Origin: Verrucomicrobiota bacterium
GTDB taxonomy: Bacteria > Verrucomicrobiota > Verrucomicrobiia > Opitutales > Intestinicryptomonadaceae
Direction of reading: 5' to 3'
DNA length: 20,640 nt
Assembly (NCBI GenBank): GCA_003343565.1
Contig: QALA01000022.1
Span: 1 to 20,640, forward strand
The notes beneath the pieces are model-generated. The model did not search any database. It worked only from the letters and a program-made list of their open reading frames with translations, and was not told the DNA's origin. How positions within the stretch are numbered: position 1 is the first letter of the stretch; every line of letters starts with the position of its first letter. The position numbers were made by a program, and so were the translations under genes. Below, one piece after another: positions 1 to 7,017 of the stretch.

Positions 1-3
1 AAA

Positions 4-80
4 TGGTGGGAGTAGCAGAACTCGAATCTGCGACCCCTTGCGTGTCATGCAAGTGCTCTAACCAACTGAGCTATACCCCC
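4..80 (-). tRNA. tRNA-Val, anticodon GAC
   Basis: Read on the minus strand this is a full cloverleaf: a 7-bp acceptor stem (one G-U pair), D-arm GCTC/GAGC with the AGTTGGTTA loop, anticodon stem CTTGC/GCAAG around a 7-base loop ATGACAC, and T-arm GCAGA/TCTGC around TTCGAGT. The anticodon is at 46-44 and reads GAC, so it decodes GUC/GUU valine codons. The 3' CCA is encoded (6-4). The gene lies at the window edge and any downstream partner is outside. Confidence 0.96.
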
Positions 81-437
81 GGAATTACTGTGCAATACGG
101 GCCGCATTTAACCCGCATTTTCCAATGGATACTGGATTACAAGCCTGCTCATTGCAAGACTAAATTTGAAAAAATTTATTATTCGGCACAAACAAATAAG
201 TTTCTATCAATCCAAATCCCAATCGATAATTATTCCGTGCGGCTAAAATTTTTTATCAGTTTTTCTCGCACGGCAAAATTGTGAATTTGGAATGTCTTAT
301 TTACAAAAAAAGTTGAGCCGCACGGAATACAAAATTATACCAACCTCCAGTTCTCAATGTTTGCCCTAACACCCGACTGCATATCCAAATGCGCGCGCAA
401 AAAATTACAAGGACCCGCCTCGCGGACAAATTAGCGC
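81..437. other. gene-free AT-rich spacer between tRNA-Val and the PEP-CTERM terminator
   Basis: I see no credible coding sequence. Open frames here are short and of poor composition. The notable structure is a 14-bp perfect inverted repeat described separately. The tRNA promoter must lie at about 81-130 on the minus strand, but no convincing -35/-10 pair was found. Confidence 0.6.
231..329. repeat. 14-bp perfect inverted repeat bounding a 99-bp element
   Basis: TATTCCGTGCGGCT at 231-244 is the exact reverse complement of 316-329. The 71 bases between are AT-rich and contain a further partial copy (GCACGG near 270). The layout resembles a tiny MITE-like element or a cruciform site. No target-site duplication is evident, so its mobile nature is only a guess. 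Confidence 0.5.
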
Positions 438-472
438 AAAAAAAACGGCGGCTTTTGTCAAAAGGCCGCCGT
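438..472 (-). terminator. rho-independent terminator behind the PEP-CTERM locus
   Basis: On the minus strand a GC-rich stem (ACGGCGGC with CTTTT, paired to AAAG with CCGCCGT, one bulge, loop GACA) is followed by eight T. It lies 26 bases after the stop of the relic PEP-CTERM tail (498) but 126 bases after the stop of the intact gene (598). It was therefore probably the terminator of the lost gene. Confidence 0.85.
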
Positions 473-497
473 CTCTCAAGGAATGTCAATTCAACGC

Positions 498-569
498 CTA
501 CTTCCTGCGTCTGAACAACGCCAATGCGAAAGCCAGTCCGGAAAATATCGCCGCGACATCGCGGAGTAT
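498..569 (-). pseudogene. relic C-terminal tail of a second PEP-CTERM protein
   Basis: In a frame different from the upstream gene, the minus strand encodes ILRDVAAIFSGLAFALALF followed by RRRK and TAG. This has the layout of a PEP-CTERM tail: a short acidic lead (RDVAA compare AEVAA in the intact neighbour), one hydrophobic helix and an Arg/Lys-rich end. The Pro-Glu-Pro itself is missing and an in-frame TAA lies just upstream, so no start is available. It ends 26 bases before a strong terminator, as a true 3' gene end would. The likeliest origin is deletion or recombination between paralogous PEP-CTERM genes; a chance resemblance is less likely because composition, length and position all fit. 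Confidence 0.6.
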
Positions 570-597
570 TTTTTTATTTCTTAATTAGCGTCTGATT

Positions 598-2331
598 TTA
601 GTTCCGATTCCTTCTGCGTAGCCCAGCCGCCGCCAGCGCGAGCGCGCCGAGAATTGCCGCGACCTCCGCCGGTTCGGGAACGGCGGTATAGCGCACGTAG
701 AGGCCGTCGTCGTCGACGGTGAATACGGGCATGTAGTCGTCGCCCTGCGTGATTATGTTTCCGGCAAAGTCGGACGCCAAAAGGGCGGTCTTGTTTTCCG
801 CGTCCCACGAGACTATCTTTGCGCCTTTTCCGCCGTTTATGTCGAAGGAGCCGTCCTCGTAGTCGAGCAACCAGCCCAGAACGTCTCCGCTAAATTCGAA
901 CGTCACCTTTGTGCCCGCAGCTGCGCCATCGGCCAATTTTACTGTGCCGCCGCCGAGCGCAGAATCCGACCAGAACTCGTCACCCGCCTGCGAAACTTCC
1001 TTCATATAATACGAGGTCAAATCCAAAGAGTCGAAAGAGGCGGCGGAATTCATGCGCAACCTGATTTTACCTCCGGCGTAAATTACATTGTCGAAATGCG
1101 CGCTCTGGGGCTTAGTGGACGAGGCCTCCCCCGTAAACGCAATGACGCCGCCGTTCATCTCCAAATCTCCGTAGGAAAGGGACGTTTGCGTCGCCTTGTC
1201 GGACTTGAAGAATGTCACCGTGTATGTCGTCGTTTGCGATGAATCTTTACTATATTGGGCGTCAAAAGCGCTTTTTTCCACGTCCTGCAAGCCCAAAACT
1301 GCCGTTCCGGAATTGACAACTATGCCGCCGGAAACGATTTTTCTATCCGAAGAAAGCGTCTGAACTGCGTCGTCGGCCATCGAGAAGTGCAAACGGGCGC
1401 TTGCCCTTAAGAGCGGATTCACGCTGATGCTAACCCGATTGACGGCATTGTAAGTTTCGTAGAGGGAGCCGCCATAAATGTAATCCGTTCCGGAAGCGTT
1501 CTCGAACACAAAATTCATCGTGGCGTTCGAGGCGCTTTGATGGTTTATCATTCGCACTTCCGTATTGCTGGAAGTGGAGGCGTTGTTGAGGCCTCCAAGC
1601 GATACAAACCAATCGTTCCCCGCGGAGCTGTTGTAATCTTTAAACACCATTCTGGACTGGGAAATATAACCCTTTACCACCATGTCCGGAGATTCGAGGC
1701 TCCCGTTGCCGCGAAACGCGCCGTACTCGTTCATGGAGGAATTCAGATTTCCACCCACGTAAAAATATCCGACATTGACGGTGGAATAATTTATTGTGCC
1801 GCTGTACGAATCGTTGACTATGAATTTCGCAAGTCCCTCTACGTAATAATTCGTACTTACCGCGCCCGTTCCATAGGCGTGTTCAAAGGCGTCCACAGTC
1901 AGCGAAATGTTGTCGGCCGTATTCGCCTTGACGCTCACCATGTAAAAGCTGCTTCCGGTTTCTCTTGCGGACTCCAGCAAAGTCAGCTTGGCAAGATTAA
2001 TTTCGTTTCCCCCGTAAATGTCATTGTCCAAATTCAGGGTGAGCGCCTGCGTCATGCCGGTTTTGGAACCGAACGTAAAAGTGTCGTCCGTCCGGGAATA
2101 CGCGCCCTGCATGTAAACCTTTTCGCCGCCTTCGTTAAGGTAGTACCAATATCCGTCGACGGCGGCGGATTCGGCCGTGGCAGCCTGCCCCAAAGAAGCG
2201 CTCCAATAGGCGTTTCCGGAGGAGTCCACGGCGCCCTCCTTCTCAAAATCGAAAATCCAATCTACGGCGGACGCAGAATAGGCGCAAATGTAAAAGACGA
2301 AAAACGGTATCAGACGAATTGCAATTTTCAT
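598..2331 (-). CDS. secreted PEP-CTERM sorting-domain protein, 577 aa
   Basis: The start is the ATG at 2331 because it opens a signal peptide: MKIAIRLIPFFVFYICAYSA (two basic residues, a hydrophobic core, then a small-residue SASA cleavage region). The open frame continues upstream to 2460 but that part is not signal-like. The mature part is Gly/Ser/Asn/Thr-rich with alternating hydrophobic residues, as in beta-helix or adhesin-like exported proteins; I recognise no catalytic domain. The end (about residues 550-577) is a PEP-CTERM module: V-P-E-P-A, one hydrophobic helix (AAILGALALAAAGL) and RRRNRN. Such tails are processed by an exosortase and occur in many paralogues in Verrucomicrobia and Planctomycetes; partners and substrate are unknown. 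It is transcribed alone. No strong ribosome-binding site precedes the ATG. Confidence 0.85.
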   Translation of the reverse strand: MKIAIRLIPFFVFYICAYSASAVDWIFDFEKEGAVDSSGNAYWSASLGQAATAESAAVDGYWYYLNEGGEKVYMQGAYSRTDDTFTFGSKTGMTQALTLNLDNDIYGGNEINLAKLTLLESARETGSSFYMVSVKANTADNISLTVDAFEHAYGTGAVSTNYYVEGLAKFIVNDSYSGTINYSTVNVGYFYVGGNLNSSMNEYGAFRGNGSLESPDMVVKGYISQSRMVFKDYNSSAGNDWFVSLGGLNNASTSSNTEVRMINHQSASNATMNFVFENASGTDYIYGGSLYETYNAVNRVSISVNPLLRASARLHFSMADDAVQTLSSDRKIVSGGIVVNSGTAVLGLQDVEKSAFDAQYSKDSSQTTTYTVTFFKSDKATQTSLSYGDLEMNGGVIAFTGEASSTKPQSAHFDNVIYAGGKIRLRMNSAASFDSLDLTSYYMKEVSQAGDEFWSDSALGGGTVKLADGAAAGTKVTFEFSGDVLGWLLDYEDGSFDINGGKGAKIVSWDAENKTALLASDFAGNIITQGDDYMPVFTVDDDGLYVRYTAVPEPAEVAAILGALALAAAGLRRRNRN

Positions 2332-2358
2332 GGCTCGTTTGTAATATTCTAAACTTTT

Positions 2359-2389
2359 ATTATAAAATATGGTAAAAATGTAAAGTAAA
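2359..2389 (-). promoter_or_regulatory. probable promoter of the PEP-CTERM gene
   Basis: A perfect TATAAT lies on the minus strand at 2364-2359, 27 bases before the ATG, in a very AT-rich patch. Upstream are TTTACA (2384-2379, spacer 14) and TTTACT (2389-2384, spacer 19). Neither spacing is ideal, so the -10 is firmer than the -35. Confidence 0.45.
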
Positions 2390-2833
2390 TAATTCAGTAT
2401 ACCGCTCTTACCTTCCCTTTCCCCCACCACACTACCGCTACCCCTCGTCCAAAACCCCATTTATTTTCCTTCCCCAAACGTCTCCGCCTGCCTCCTCCCT
2501 TTCCGTTTCTTTCCCGCATTTTTTCTTTTTGTTTATCAATTTTTAATTTTTACCCTTATTTTTTTAATATTTGACATTCTAATAAATTTTTATTTGCGCA
2601 CAAAATCCCATAAAAAATGCGCTTTTTACCGTAAAAATATCGTAACCCATCTTCTTTTGCCTTCAAGGGCGAAAGCTCTTTCATTGCCCTTCGTCTGTCC
2701 GCCATGCAACAAAGTTTAATTTTTGAAAAATAAACCCCATCGAAAGCTTCAGCCGTTTTACGCCTAATTTCGATGTTGCGCCGGTGTTGCGCGAATAAAC
2801 GCCCGCCGAATCGTTTGCGGAAAGATTAATTAA

Positions 2834-2944
2834 ATGGAGTTCTTGCCAGACTATGACGGACAGCTCAAAAAAAGCTTGGCGACGGGCGGTATGTTGCAAG
2901 TTTGGGCGAAGAGGGAGTATCAACCGCAAGCCTTTGAAAGATGA
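2834..2944 (+). CDS. possible small ORF, 36 aa, function unknown
   Basis: ATG at 2834 opens MEFLPDYDGQLKKSLATGGM and continues to TGA at 2942-2944. The purine-rich GGAAAG about ten bases upstream could serve as a ribosome-binding site, and residue composition is protein-like (Q, W, Y and K present, not low complexity). There is an in-frame TAA directly before the ATG. I recognise no family. It may instead be a fragment of a decayed gene in this gene-poor spacer, or chance. Confidence 0.2.
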   Translation: MEFLPDYDGQLKKSLATGGMLQVWAKREYQPQAFER

Positions 2945-2960
2945 GTCACTACCCTATAAT

Positions 2961-3020
2961 CTGCCTGTATCTTCCAGCATTTGCCAGCATTTACCAGTAT
3001 TTGCCGACATTTGCCGCAAT
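2961..3020. repeat. six-unit 10-bp tandem repeat, consensus TTGCCAGCAT
   Basis: Six successive decamers stay exactly in register: CTGCCTGTAT, CTTCCAGCAT, TTGCCAGCAT, TTACCAGTAT, TTGCCGACAT, TTGCCGCAAT. The period is close to one helical turn, so bound proteins would all sit on one DNA face. Because 10 is not a multiple of 3 it does not encode a simple peptide repeat. Confidence 0.8.
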
Positions 3021-3207
3021 ATCGCTTTTCAAACCCGACCTTCAAGCGCCTTTATTTCGAAAATCCTCCCCCCTAATTCAGCACAATAGGCAGCGGCACG
3101 GGCGTAAAAAACACCTTTACCCCGAAACTCCCCCAGATCCCGACCTTGGGCGCCAAAGAATGAACAAACCGACTGCATCTCGCAAGAAGTCCATGCACAA
3201 GAAAACA

Positions 3208-3235
3208 AAAATCCGCCCTTTTCAGAGCGGATTTT
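3208..3235 (-). terminator. rho-independent terminator of the outer-membrane protein gene
   Basis: A perfect 9-bp inverted repeat (AAAATCCGC at 3208-3216, GCGGATTTT at 3227-3235) encloses a 10-base loop. On the minus strand the stem is followed by a T-rich run. It lies 36 bases past the stop at 3271. The A/T ends make it potentially bidirectional. Confidence 0.8.
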
Positions 3236-3270
3236 CACATTAACAATCTTTATCCACTAAAATCGTCAAA

Positions 3271-4035
3271 TTACCTCATAAAGCCGATTTTGAACTTCGC
3301 CCCGATTATGTCTCCATGCATGAGTTCGAAATCCCCATCGGTCTTGTATCCGAAACTGTGGGTCCAATACACGCTGAAGCAGAATTGATCCGTAAACCAA
3401 TACGACAGATCCGCCCCGACAGTCTGGTATGTGGGAAGTCCGCTCTCGGCATTGCCGTGCCATTTCCACATCGGAGTAAAAGACAAATTGTCTATTATCA
3501 CGACCTCAACGCCGGCGCCCACACCGTAGACAAAGTAGTTGGTGTGATCCGAAACGTATGTGCCTTCGCCGGAGAAGTCCGACCAGCTGTACCCCGCATA
3601 TGCCATTCCGAAGGGTTTAATGGCCTTGAAAACGGGAAGCGTAGTTTCAAAATTCAAATACGGGGTCACCGCCGCGCCGACCGAATATTGGGTAAAAGAC
3701 AGGGAATCGGCATCGTCATTGAATTTGAAATCGTTGGTGTAGGAATAGTCGAAGAACGCCGAGACGTCCACGCCCGCCCATTTGATTTGCCTGAACGCGT
3801 TGACGCCGGGCTTGAACACCGGAGCGTTGATTACGAAAGCCGCCTGCGCGCCGGTCGGGGAATTGGTCTCGCCGGTGGAGACTAACTTGCCTTTCTGCGT
3901 GTTAACGCCGCCTTCGACAGACATGTACATTCTGCCGAGGTTGCCCATGTTTTCCGCTTTTTTGCTCCAGGCAAACGCGGAGGAAGCCGCTATCGCAAGG
4001 GCAAGTATAGAGATGGAGACTTTCTTCATATTCAT
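3271..4035 (-). CDS. small outer-membrane beta-barrel protein, 254 aa
   Basis: The N-terminus is a clear signal peptide (MNMKKVSISILALAIAASSA, then FA before WSKK). The mature part consists of short amphipathic stretches rich in aromatic residues and glycine (for example YSVGAAVTPYLNF, PFGMAYAGYSW, YFVYGVGAGVEVV, TVGADLSYWF, FSVYWTHSFGY, IIGAKFKIGF), the pattern of an 8- to 10-strand barrel. Length suits OmpW/OmpX-sized barrels, but I cannot place it in a named family, so its ligand is unknown. The last residues are GFMR, with the aromatic three from the end rather than terminal. Two starts are possible, ATG at 4035 and ATG at 4029. It is transcribed alone, divergently from the dehydrogenase gene. 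Confidence 0.75.
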   Translation of the reverse strand: MNMKKVSISILALAIAASSAFAWSKKAENMGNLGRMYMSVEGGVNTQKGKLVSTGETNSPTGAQAAFVINAPVFKPGVNAFRQIKWAGVDVSAFFDYSYTNDFKFNDDADSLSFTQYSVGAAVTPYLNFETTLPVFKAIKPFGMAYAGYSWSDFSGEGTYVSDHTNYFVYGVGAGVEVVIIDNLSFTPMWKWHGNAESGLPTYQTVGADLSYWFTDQFCFSVYWTHSFGYKTDGDFELMHGDIIGAKFKIGFMR

Positions 4036-4048
4036 AATTTTTGAATCA

Positions 4049-4076
4049 ATGCTAACGATATTTTAAACATTGTAAA
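4049..4076 (-). promoter_or_regulatory. probable promoter of the outer-membrane protein gene
   Basis: On the minus strand TTTACA (4076-4071) is followed after 16 bases by TAGCAT (4054-4049), 13 bases before the ATG at 4035. The -10 is imperfect (4 of 6). The TTTAC -35 core recurs upstream of the CE15 gene and in the tandem repeat units. Confidence 0.4.
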
Positions 4077-4130
4077 GACTTTTTTAGCGCAAACGAAAAT
4101 TGTTTCGCATTTTCGGCAAAATAATTTGTC

Positions 4131-4160
4131 TTGATAGGGCGAAATCCGCACATATATTAA
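4131..4160 (+). promoter_or_regulatory. probable promoter of the dehydrogenase gene, very short leader
   Basis: TTGATA (4131-4136, 5 of 6 to consensus) is followed by TATATT (4153-4158, spacer 16) or TATTAA (4155-4160, spacer 18). The -10 ends only 5-7 bases before the ATG at 4166, so transcription would begin at or next to the start codon. Confidence 0.55.
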
Positions 4161-4165
4161 AATAC

Positions 4166-5314
4166 ATGGACAGTTTTATATATTACAATCCCACACGGCT
4201 GATTTTCGGAACAAAAACGGTCGAAAAGCTCGGCGACTACATACCCAAGAAAGCGCGCGTTCTGATGCTGTTCGGCGGCGGAAGCGCGAAGAAAAACGGG
4301 GCGTACAAAGCCGCAAAGAAAATGCTCGGAAAGCGCAAGAGTTTTGAATTTTGGGGAATAGAGCCGAATCCCGAATACGAAACCTGCATGAAGGCCGTCG
4401 CCCTGATAAAGAAAGAAAAACTTGACTTCATACTGGCCGTCGGCGGCGGAAGCGTGATAGACGCGGCGAAATTCATAGCCGCCGCGCGCTTTGCCGCAAA
4501 GCCGTGGGACATACTCGCAAAGGGCGCAAAAATCGAGCGCGCGCTTCCGATAGCCACAATACTCACGCTTTCGGCGACAGGGTCGGAATCCAACGTCAAT
4601 TCCGTGATAAGCCGGCGCAAATTCACCATGAAGCTCGCGTTCGCCTCCGAGAAGGTCTATCCGGTCGCCTCCGTGCTCGATCCCGACTTCCAGACCTCCC
4701 TGCCCGAAAGGCAGACCGTCAACGGAATAGTCGACAGCTTCATACACGTCATGGAGCAGTACGTCACTTATCCGGTAGACTCTCCCCTGCAGGACGGATT
4801 CGCCGAAACAATCATGAAGACGCTCGTATCCGAGGCGCCGAAAATCCTAAAGAGGCCGGACGACATTTCCGCGCGCAAGAACATAATGCTCGCCTCGACC
4901 CTTGCGCTCAACGGCCTGATAGGCTGCGGCGTTCCGCAGGACTGGGCCACGCACGCCATAGGCCACGAGCTTACCGCGCTCTACGGCATCGACCACGCGC
5001 AGTCGCTTGCGATAGTCGCCCCCAAGCTCTTGGAGGTCGAGATCGCGAACAAGGCGGACAAAATCGCCCAGATGGGGCGCAACGTATTCGGCGTTTCCGA
5101 AAAGAACAAGCGCGCCGCCGCAAAGGCCGCGATAGCTGCCATGAAGAAGTTTTTTGCCCAAGTGGGAATAAAGACCGAACTTTCCGAATACGGAATAGAC
5201 AAGAAGCCGGCGGCGAAGGCTGCGGCGCAAAATCTGGTGAGAATAGGGCATCTCCCGCTGGGCGAACGCGGCGACATAGACGCGGCGAAGGTCGAAAAAA
5301 TCCTGCTGAAATAA
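4166..5314 (+). CDS. iron/zinc-dependent alcohol dehydrogenase, YqhD/butanol dehydrogenase type, 382 aa
   Basis: Reduces aldehydes or oxidises primary alcohols in the cytoplasm, in this subfamily usually with NADPH and a divalent metal. The start MDSFIYYNPTRLIFG matches the conserved family N-terminus; the frame is open further upstream but without an ATG. The nucleotide-binding half shows FGGGSAKKNGAY (36-47), the signature GIEPNPEYET (64-73), AVGGGSVIDAAKFIAA (91-106) and TLSATGSESN (134-143). Expected metal ligands are Asp190 and His194 (VDSFIHVMEQY), His263 (DWATHAIGHEL) and His277 (GIDHAQ), so the site is intact. Length is normal. It is a single-gene unit with its own promoter and terminator. 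Substrate cannot be told from sequence; fermentation end-product formation or aldehyde detoxification are the usual roles. Confidence 0.93.
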   Translation: MDSFIYYNPTRLIFGTKTVEKLGDYIPKKARVLMLFGGGSAKKNGAYKAAKKMLGKRKSFEFWGIEPNPEYETCMKAVALIKKEKLDFILAVGGGSVIDAAKFIAAARFAAKPWDILAKGAKIERALPIATILTLSATGSESNVNSVISRRKFTMKLAFASEKVYPVASVLDPDFQTSLPERQTVNGIVDSFIHVMEQYVTYPVDSPLQDGFAETIMKTLVSEAPKILKRPDDISARKNIMLASTLALNGLIGCGVPQDWATHAIGHELTALYGIDHAQSLAIVAPKLLEVEIANKADKIAQMGRNVFGVSEKNKRAAAKAAIAAMKKFFAQVGIKTELSEYGIDKKPAAKAAAQNLVRIGHLPLGERGDIDAAKVEKILLK

Positions 5315-5352
5315 CGGCGCCGTTTCACTGAAAAAACTCCCGTCGAACAAAG

Positions 5353-5387
5353 GCGCGGCCGAATTCCTTACGGCTCGCGCTTTTTTT
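5353..5387 (+). terminator. rho-independent terminator of the dehydrogenase gene
   Basis: GCGCGGCCG (5353-5361) pairs with CGGCTCGCGC (5371-5380) with a single bulged T, leaving a 9-base loop. It is followed by seven T. It starts 38 bases past the stop at 5314. Confidence 0.75.
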
Positions 5388-5521
5388 GCCCACGCCAATT
5401 TTTGTTTCATTTTTGTTTTCACTCCAGCCTTTTTTTGTATGTGCGCGCCCCCGTACCTCAATAGGCGAGTAAAAAAATATCGCCAAGTTTTCATATGGGA
5501 AATCGATAAGCGGCGCCTTTC

Positions 5522-5551
5522 AAAAAAATCCGCGCCCGAATTGCGGGCGGA
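5522..5551 (-). terminator. probable terminator of the tmk-recO operon
   Basis: On the minus strand TCCGCCCG, a 5-base loop and CGGGCGCGGA (one bulged G) are followed by seven T (5528-5522). It lies about 165 bases beyond the recO stop. The core CCGAATTGCGGGC of the hairpin is repeated without the T-run near 5590. Confidence 0.65.
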
Positions 5552-5715
5552 GCAAAGCCGCAACGCAATCCGCACTCAAAAGCTCTCCGCCGAATTGCGG
5601 GCAAGGCAAATCCGAATTGCAAAAAGCCACACCGCGCAGCAAACTTCACAACACCCGGCGGACGCAAAAGAAATCTTTTGCGACATTCCCCGAAGGCCGC
5701 CGGAACTCCTTAGCC
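5552..5715. other. short spacer after recO with a perfect 8-bp hairpin
   Basis: CGCAAAAG (5663-5670), loop AAAT, CTTTTGCG (5675-5682) forms a perfect stem 34 bases past the recO stop. It has no T-run, so it may protect the transcript end rather than terminate. No coding sequence is seen here. Confidence 0.4.
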
Positions 5716-6324
5716 TTAGAGCAAAATGTCGGTATTCAAAGCGGTCCAGCGTTCGAAGGACTCAAGTAAAGATTCAATGCGGGACGAAAACTCCCGCATC
5801 TGGCCGGGAGGAGCGCGCAGGGCCGCCGCAAACAAATTCCGCTTCGCCTCCGGCAATTTCGGGAAAAAATCCTGATGCACCGCATAGCCCTCGTCGCGAA
5901 CCATCAGATACAAAAATTTCATTGTGACAATCGGCGGCGGATTCTTGTCGGAAAGCGAGTCGAGAGCCGCCCGCAGCCGGCGCGACAGGCGCGAACAATC
6001 CGCCATGTGCGCCGCGTTTTTTAGAACGATGTCCGAGATGCGCGCCGCCCCCGAAAACGCCTCGTAATCCTCCGCCAAGCGCGAGCGGGACTTCAAAACT
6101 TCGTGCGAGCGCAGGAAGAGCAGCCCCCCCATTTTCGCGCGCTCGGCCTCAAATGCGACGTCGTCGAACAGATCCGGCACAACCGACGCCCTCGAAGCCG
6201 ACACCCTCTTTAAAAGGAGCGCCAATCCGCGGCTCTCGCACAAGACGCGAATATGCAAAGTCGACTCCCCCATCAGGGACTTGTCCAAGACGGTGGAACA
6301 ACTTGACTCGCAATCCGCCCTCAC
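5716..6324 (-). CDS. recO: DNA repair protein RecO, 202 aa
   Basis: RecO binds single-stranded DNA and, with RecR, loads RecA on SSB-coated gaps. The N-terminal stretch STVLDKSLMGESTLHIRVLCESRGL fits the RecO OB-fold pattern (hydrophobic strand, then GES-plus-hydrophobic strand, then a RG turn). The helical second half (LFLRSHEVLKSRSRLAEDYEAF onward) also fits. Start: a GTG at 6324 overlaps the DUF502 stop as GTGA, giving a coupled start; the frame also runs upstream but would overlap 66 bases of the neighbour. At 202 residues it is somewhat short for the family, and no four-Cys zinc finger is present, as in enterobacterial RecO. It is the last gene of the operon. Divergence is high, so this rests on pattern and context. 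Confidence 0.7.
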   Translation of the reverse strand: MRADCESSCSTVLDKSLMGESTLHIRVLCESRGLALLLKRVSASRASVVPDLFDDVAFEAERAKMGGLLFLRSHEVLKSRSRLAEDYEAFSGAARISDIVLKNAAHMADCSRLSRRLRAALDSLSDKNPPPIVTMKFLYLMVRDEGYAVHQDFFPKLPEAKRNLFAAALRAPPGQMREFSSRIESLLESFERWTALNTDILL

Positions 6325-7013
6325 TCTGCCGATTTTTCCGCGCCCTCTGACGCGCCGGCAGCCGCGCCTGCGGCGTTCGGCAACTTCCATTCGGGCACGA
6401 CCGCGCCGCCGGAAATTATCAGTTTCATCGCGTCGCCCACGCTCATATCAAGAAAAATCACGCCCGACTCGTCGACCATGACCAAAAATCCGCTGGTCGG
6501 ATTCGGCGTCGTTGGAACGAATATGTTGATGAGCGTCTCTCCGGTGCGCTCCTGAACCTCCCCCTTTGCCTCGCCCGTCAAAAAACCTATGCTGTAAAGT
6601 CCCTTTCGCGGGAACTCGACCAAAACGACCTTTTGAAAAACCGCCTTTTTCTGTTTAGAAAAGGTGTCGACAATCTGCCTGACCGTCCTGTAAATCACTC
6701 CGGCAATCGGAATGCGGCGCATCAGCGACTCAAAATAGGATATCAGCATCTTTCCCAAAAAGAACTGCGAGAGAACTCCGAGCCCCGTCACAACCAGCAG
6801 GACAATCAGCGTGGAGATGAAGTCCAAAAGCATCTTCCCCGCGCCGCTGTGGGGAAAGGCCGCGTCGAAGTGGGAGAACAGCGGCACAAACACGATCTGG
6901 CTGACGGGCGTCCCCATGTTTCTTATTAATAAAACCGCCACGAACACCGTCACAGTCAGCGGCAGGGCTATGAGGGCGCCGGTCAATAGATAATTTCCCA
7001 ATTTTTTCAACAT
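6321..7013 (-). CDS. DUF502 family inner-membrane protein, 230 aa
   Basis: The start MLKKLGNYLLTGALIALP is typical of DUF502. Two membrane helices are visible (about residues 8-31 and 57-80), then a soluble domain with VQERTGETLINIFVPTTPNP and SGFLVMVDESGVIFLDMS; the PTTPNPTSG motif is characteristic of the family. The C-terminus ends in a short Ala/Gly/Glu-rich tail. A good ribosome-binding site, GGAGAG, lies seven bases before the ATG inside the last codons of ybeY, and the gap to ybeY is four bases. The molecular role is unknown for the whole family. Its stop overlaps the recO start. Confidence 0.88.
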   Translation of the reverse strand: MLKKLGNYLLTGALIALPLTVTVFVAVLLIRNMGTPVSQIVFVPLFSHFDAAFPHSGAGKMLLDFISTLIVLLVVTGLGVLSQFFLGKMLISYFESLMRRIPIAGVIYRTVRQIVDTFSKQKKAVFQKVVLVEFPRKGLYSIGFLTGEAKGEVQERTGETLINIFVPTTPNPTSGFLVMVDESGVIFLDMSVGDAMKLIISGGAVVPEWKLPNAAGAAAGASEGAEKSAE

Positions 7014-7017
7014 GGAA

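Larger units (their letters stand above)
2390..3207. other. gene-poor spacer between the PEP-CTERM and outer-membrane genes
   Basis: About 820 bases without a convincing gene. 2401-2530 is almost G-free on the plus strand (polypyrimidine). 2530-2640 is very AT-rich with a TTGACA at 2571-2576. A 36-aa open frame lies at 2834-2944 and a 10-bp tandem repeat at 2961-3020. On the minus strand around 3077-3170 short frames read like the end of a membrane or barrel protein (for example the stretch FGVKVFFTPVPLPIVLN before TAG at about 3078), which could be a gene relic. I can assign no function. Confidence 0.5.

Noticed and set aside
1537..2352. 271-codon plus-strand frame opposite the PEP-CTERM gene
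   Set aside because: Antisense shadow; the minus strand has a signal peptide, a PEP-CTERM tail and a promoter.
3077..3170. Relic of a membrane or barrel protein on minus
   Set aside because: The stretch is suggestive but short, has no start, and competing frames are equally open.
4504..5331. 275-codon frame overlapping the dehydrogenase in another frame
   Set aside because: Arg-rich shadow of the dehydrogenase, whose motifs are unmistakable.
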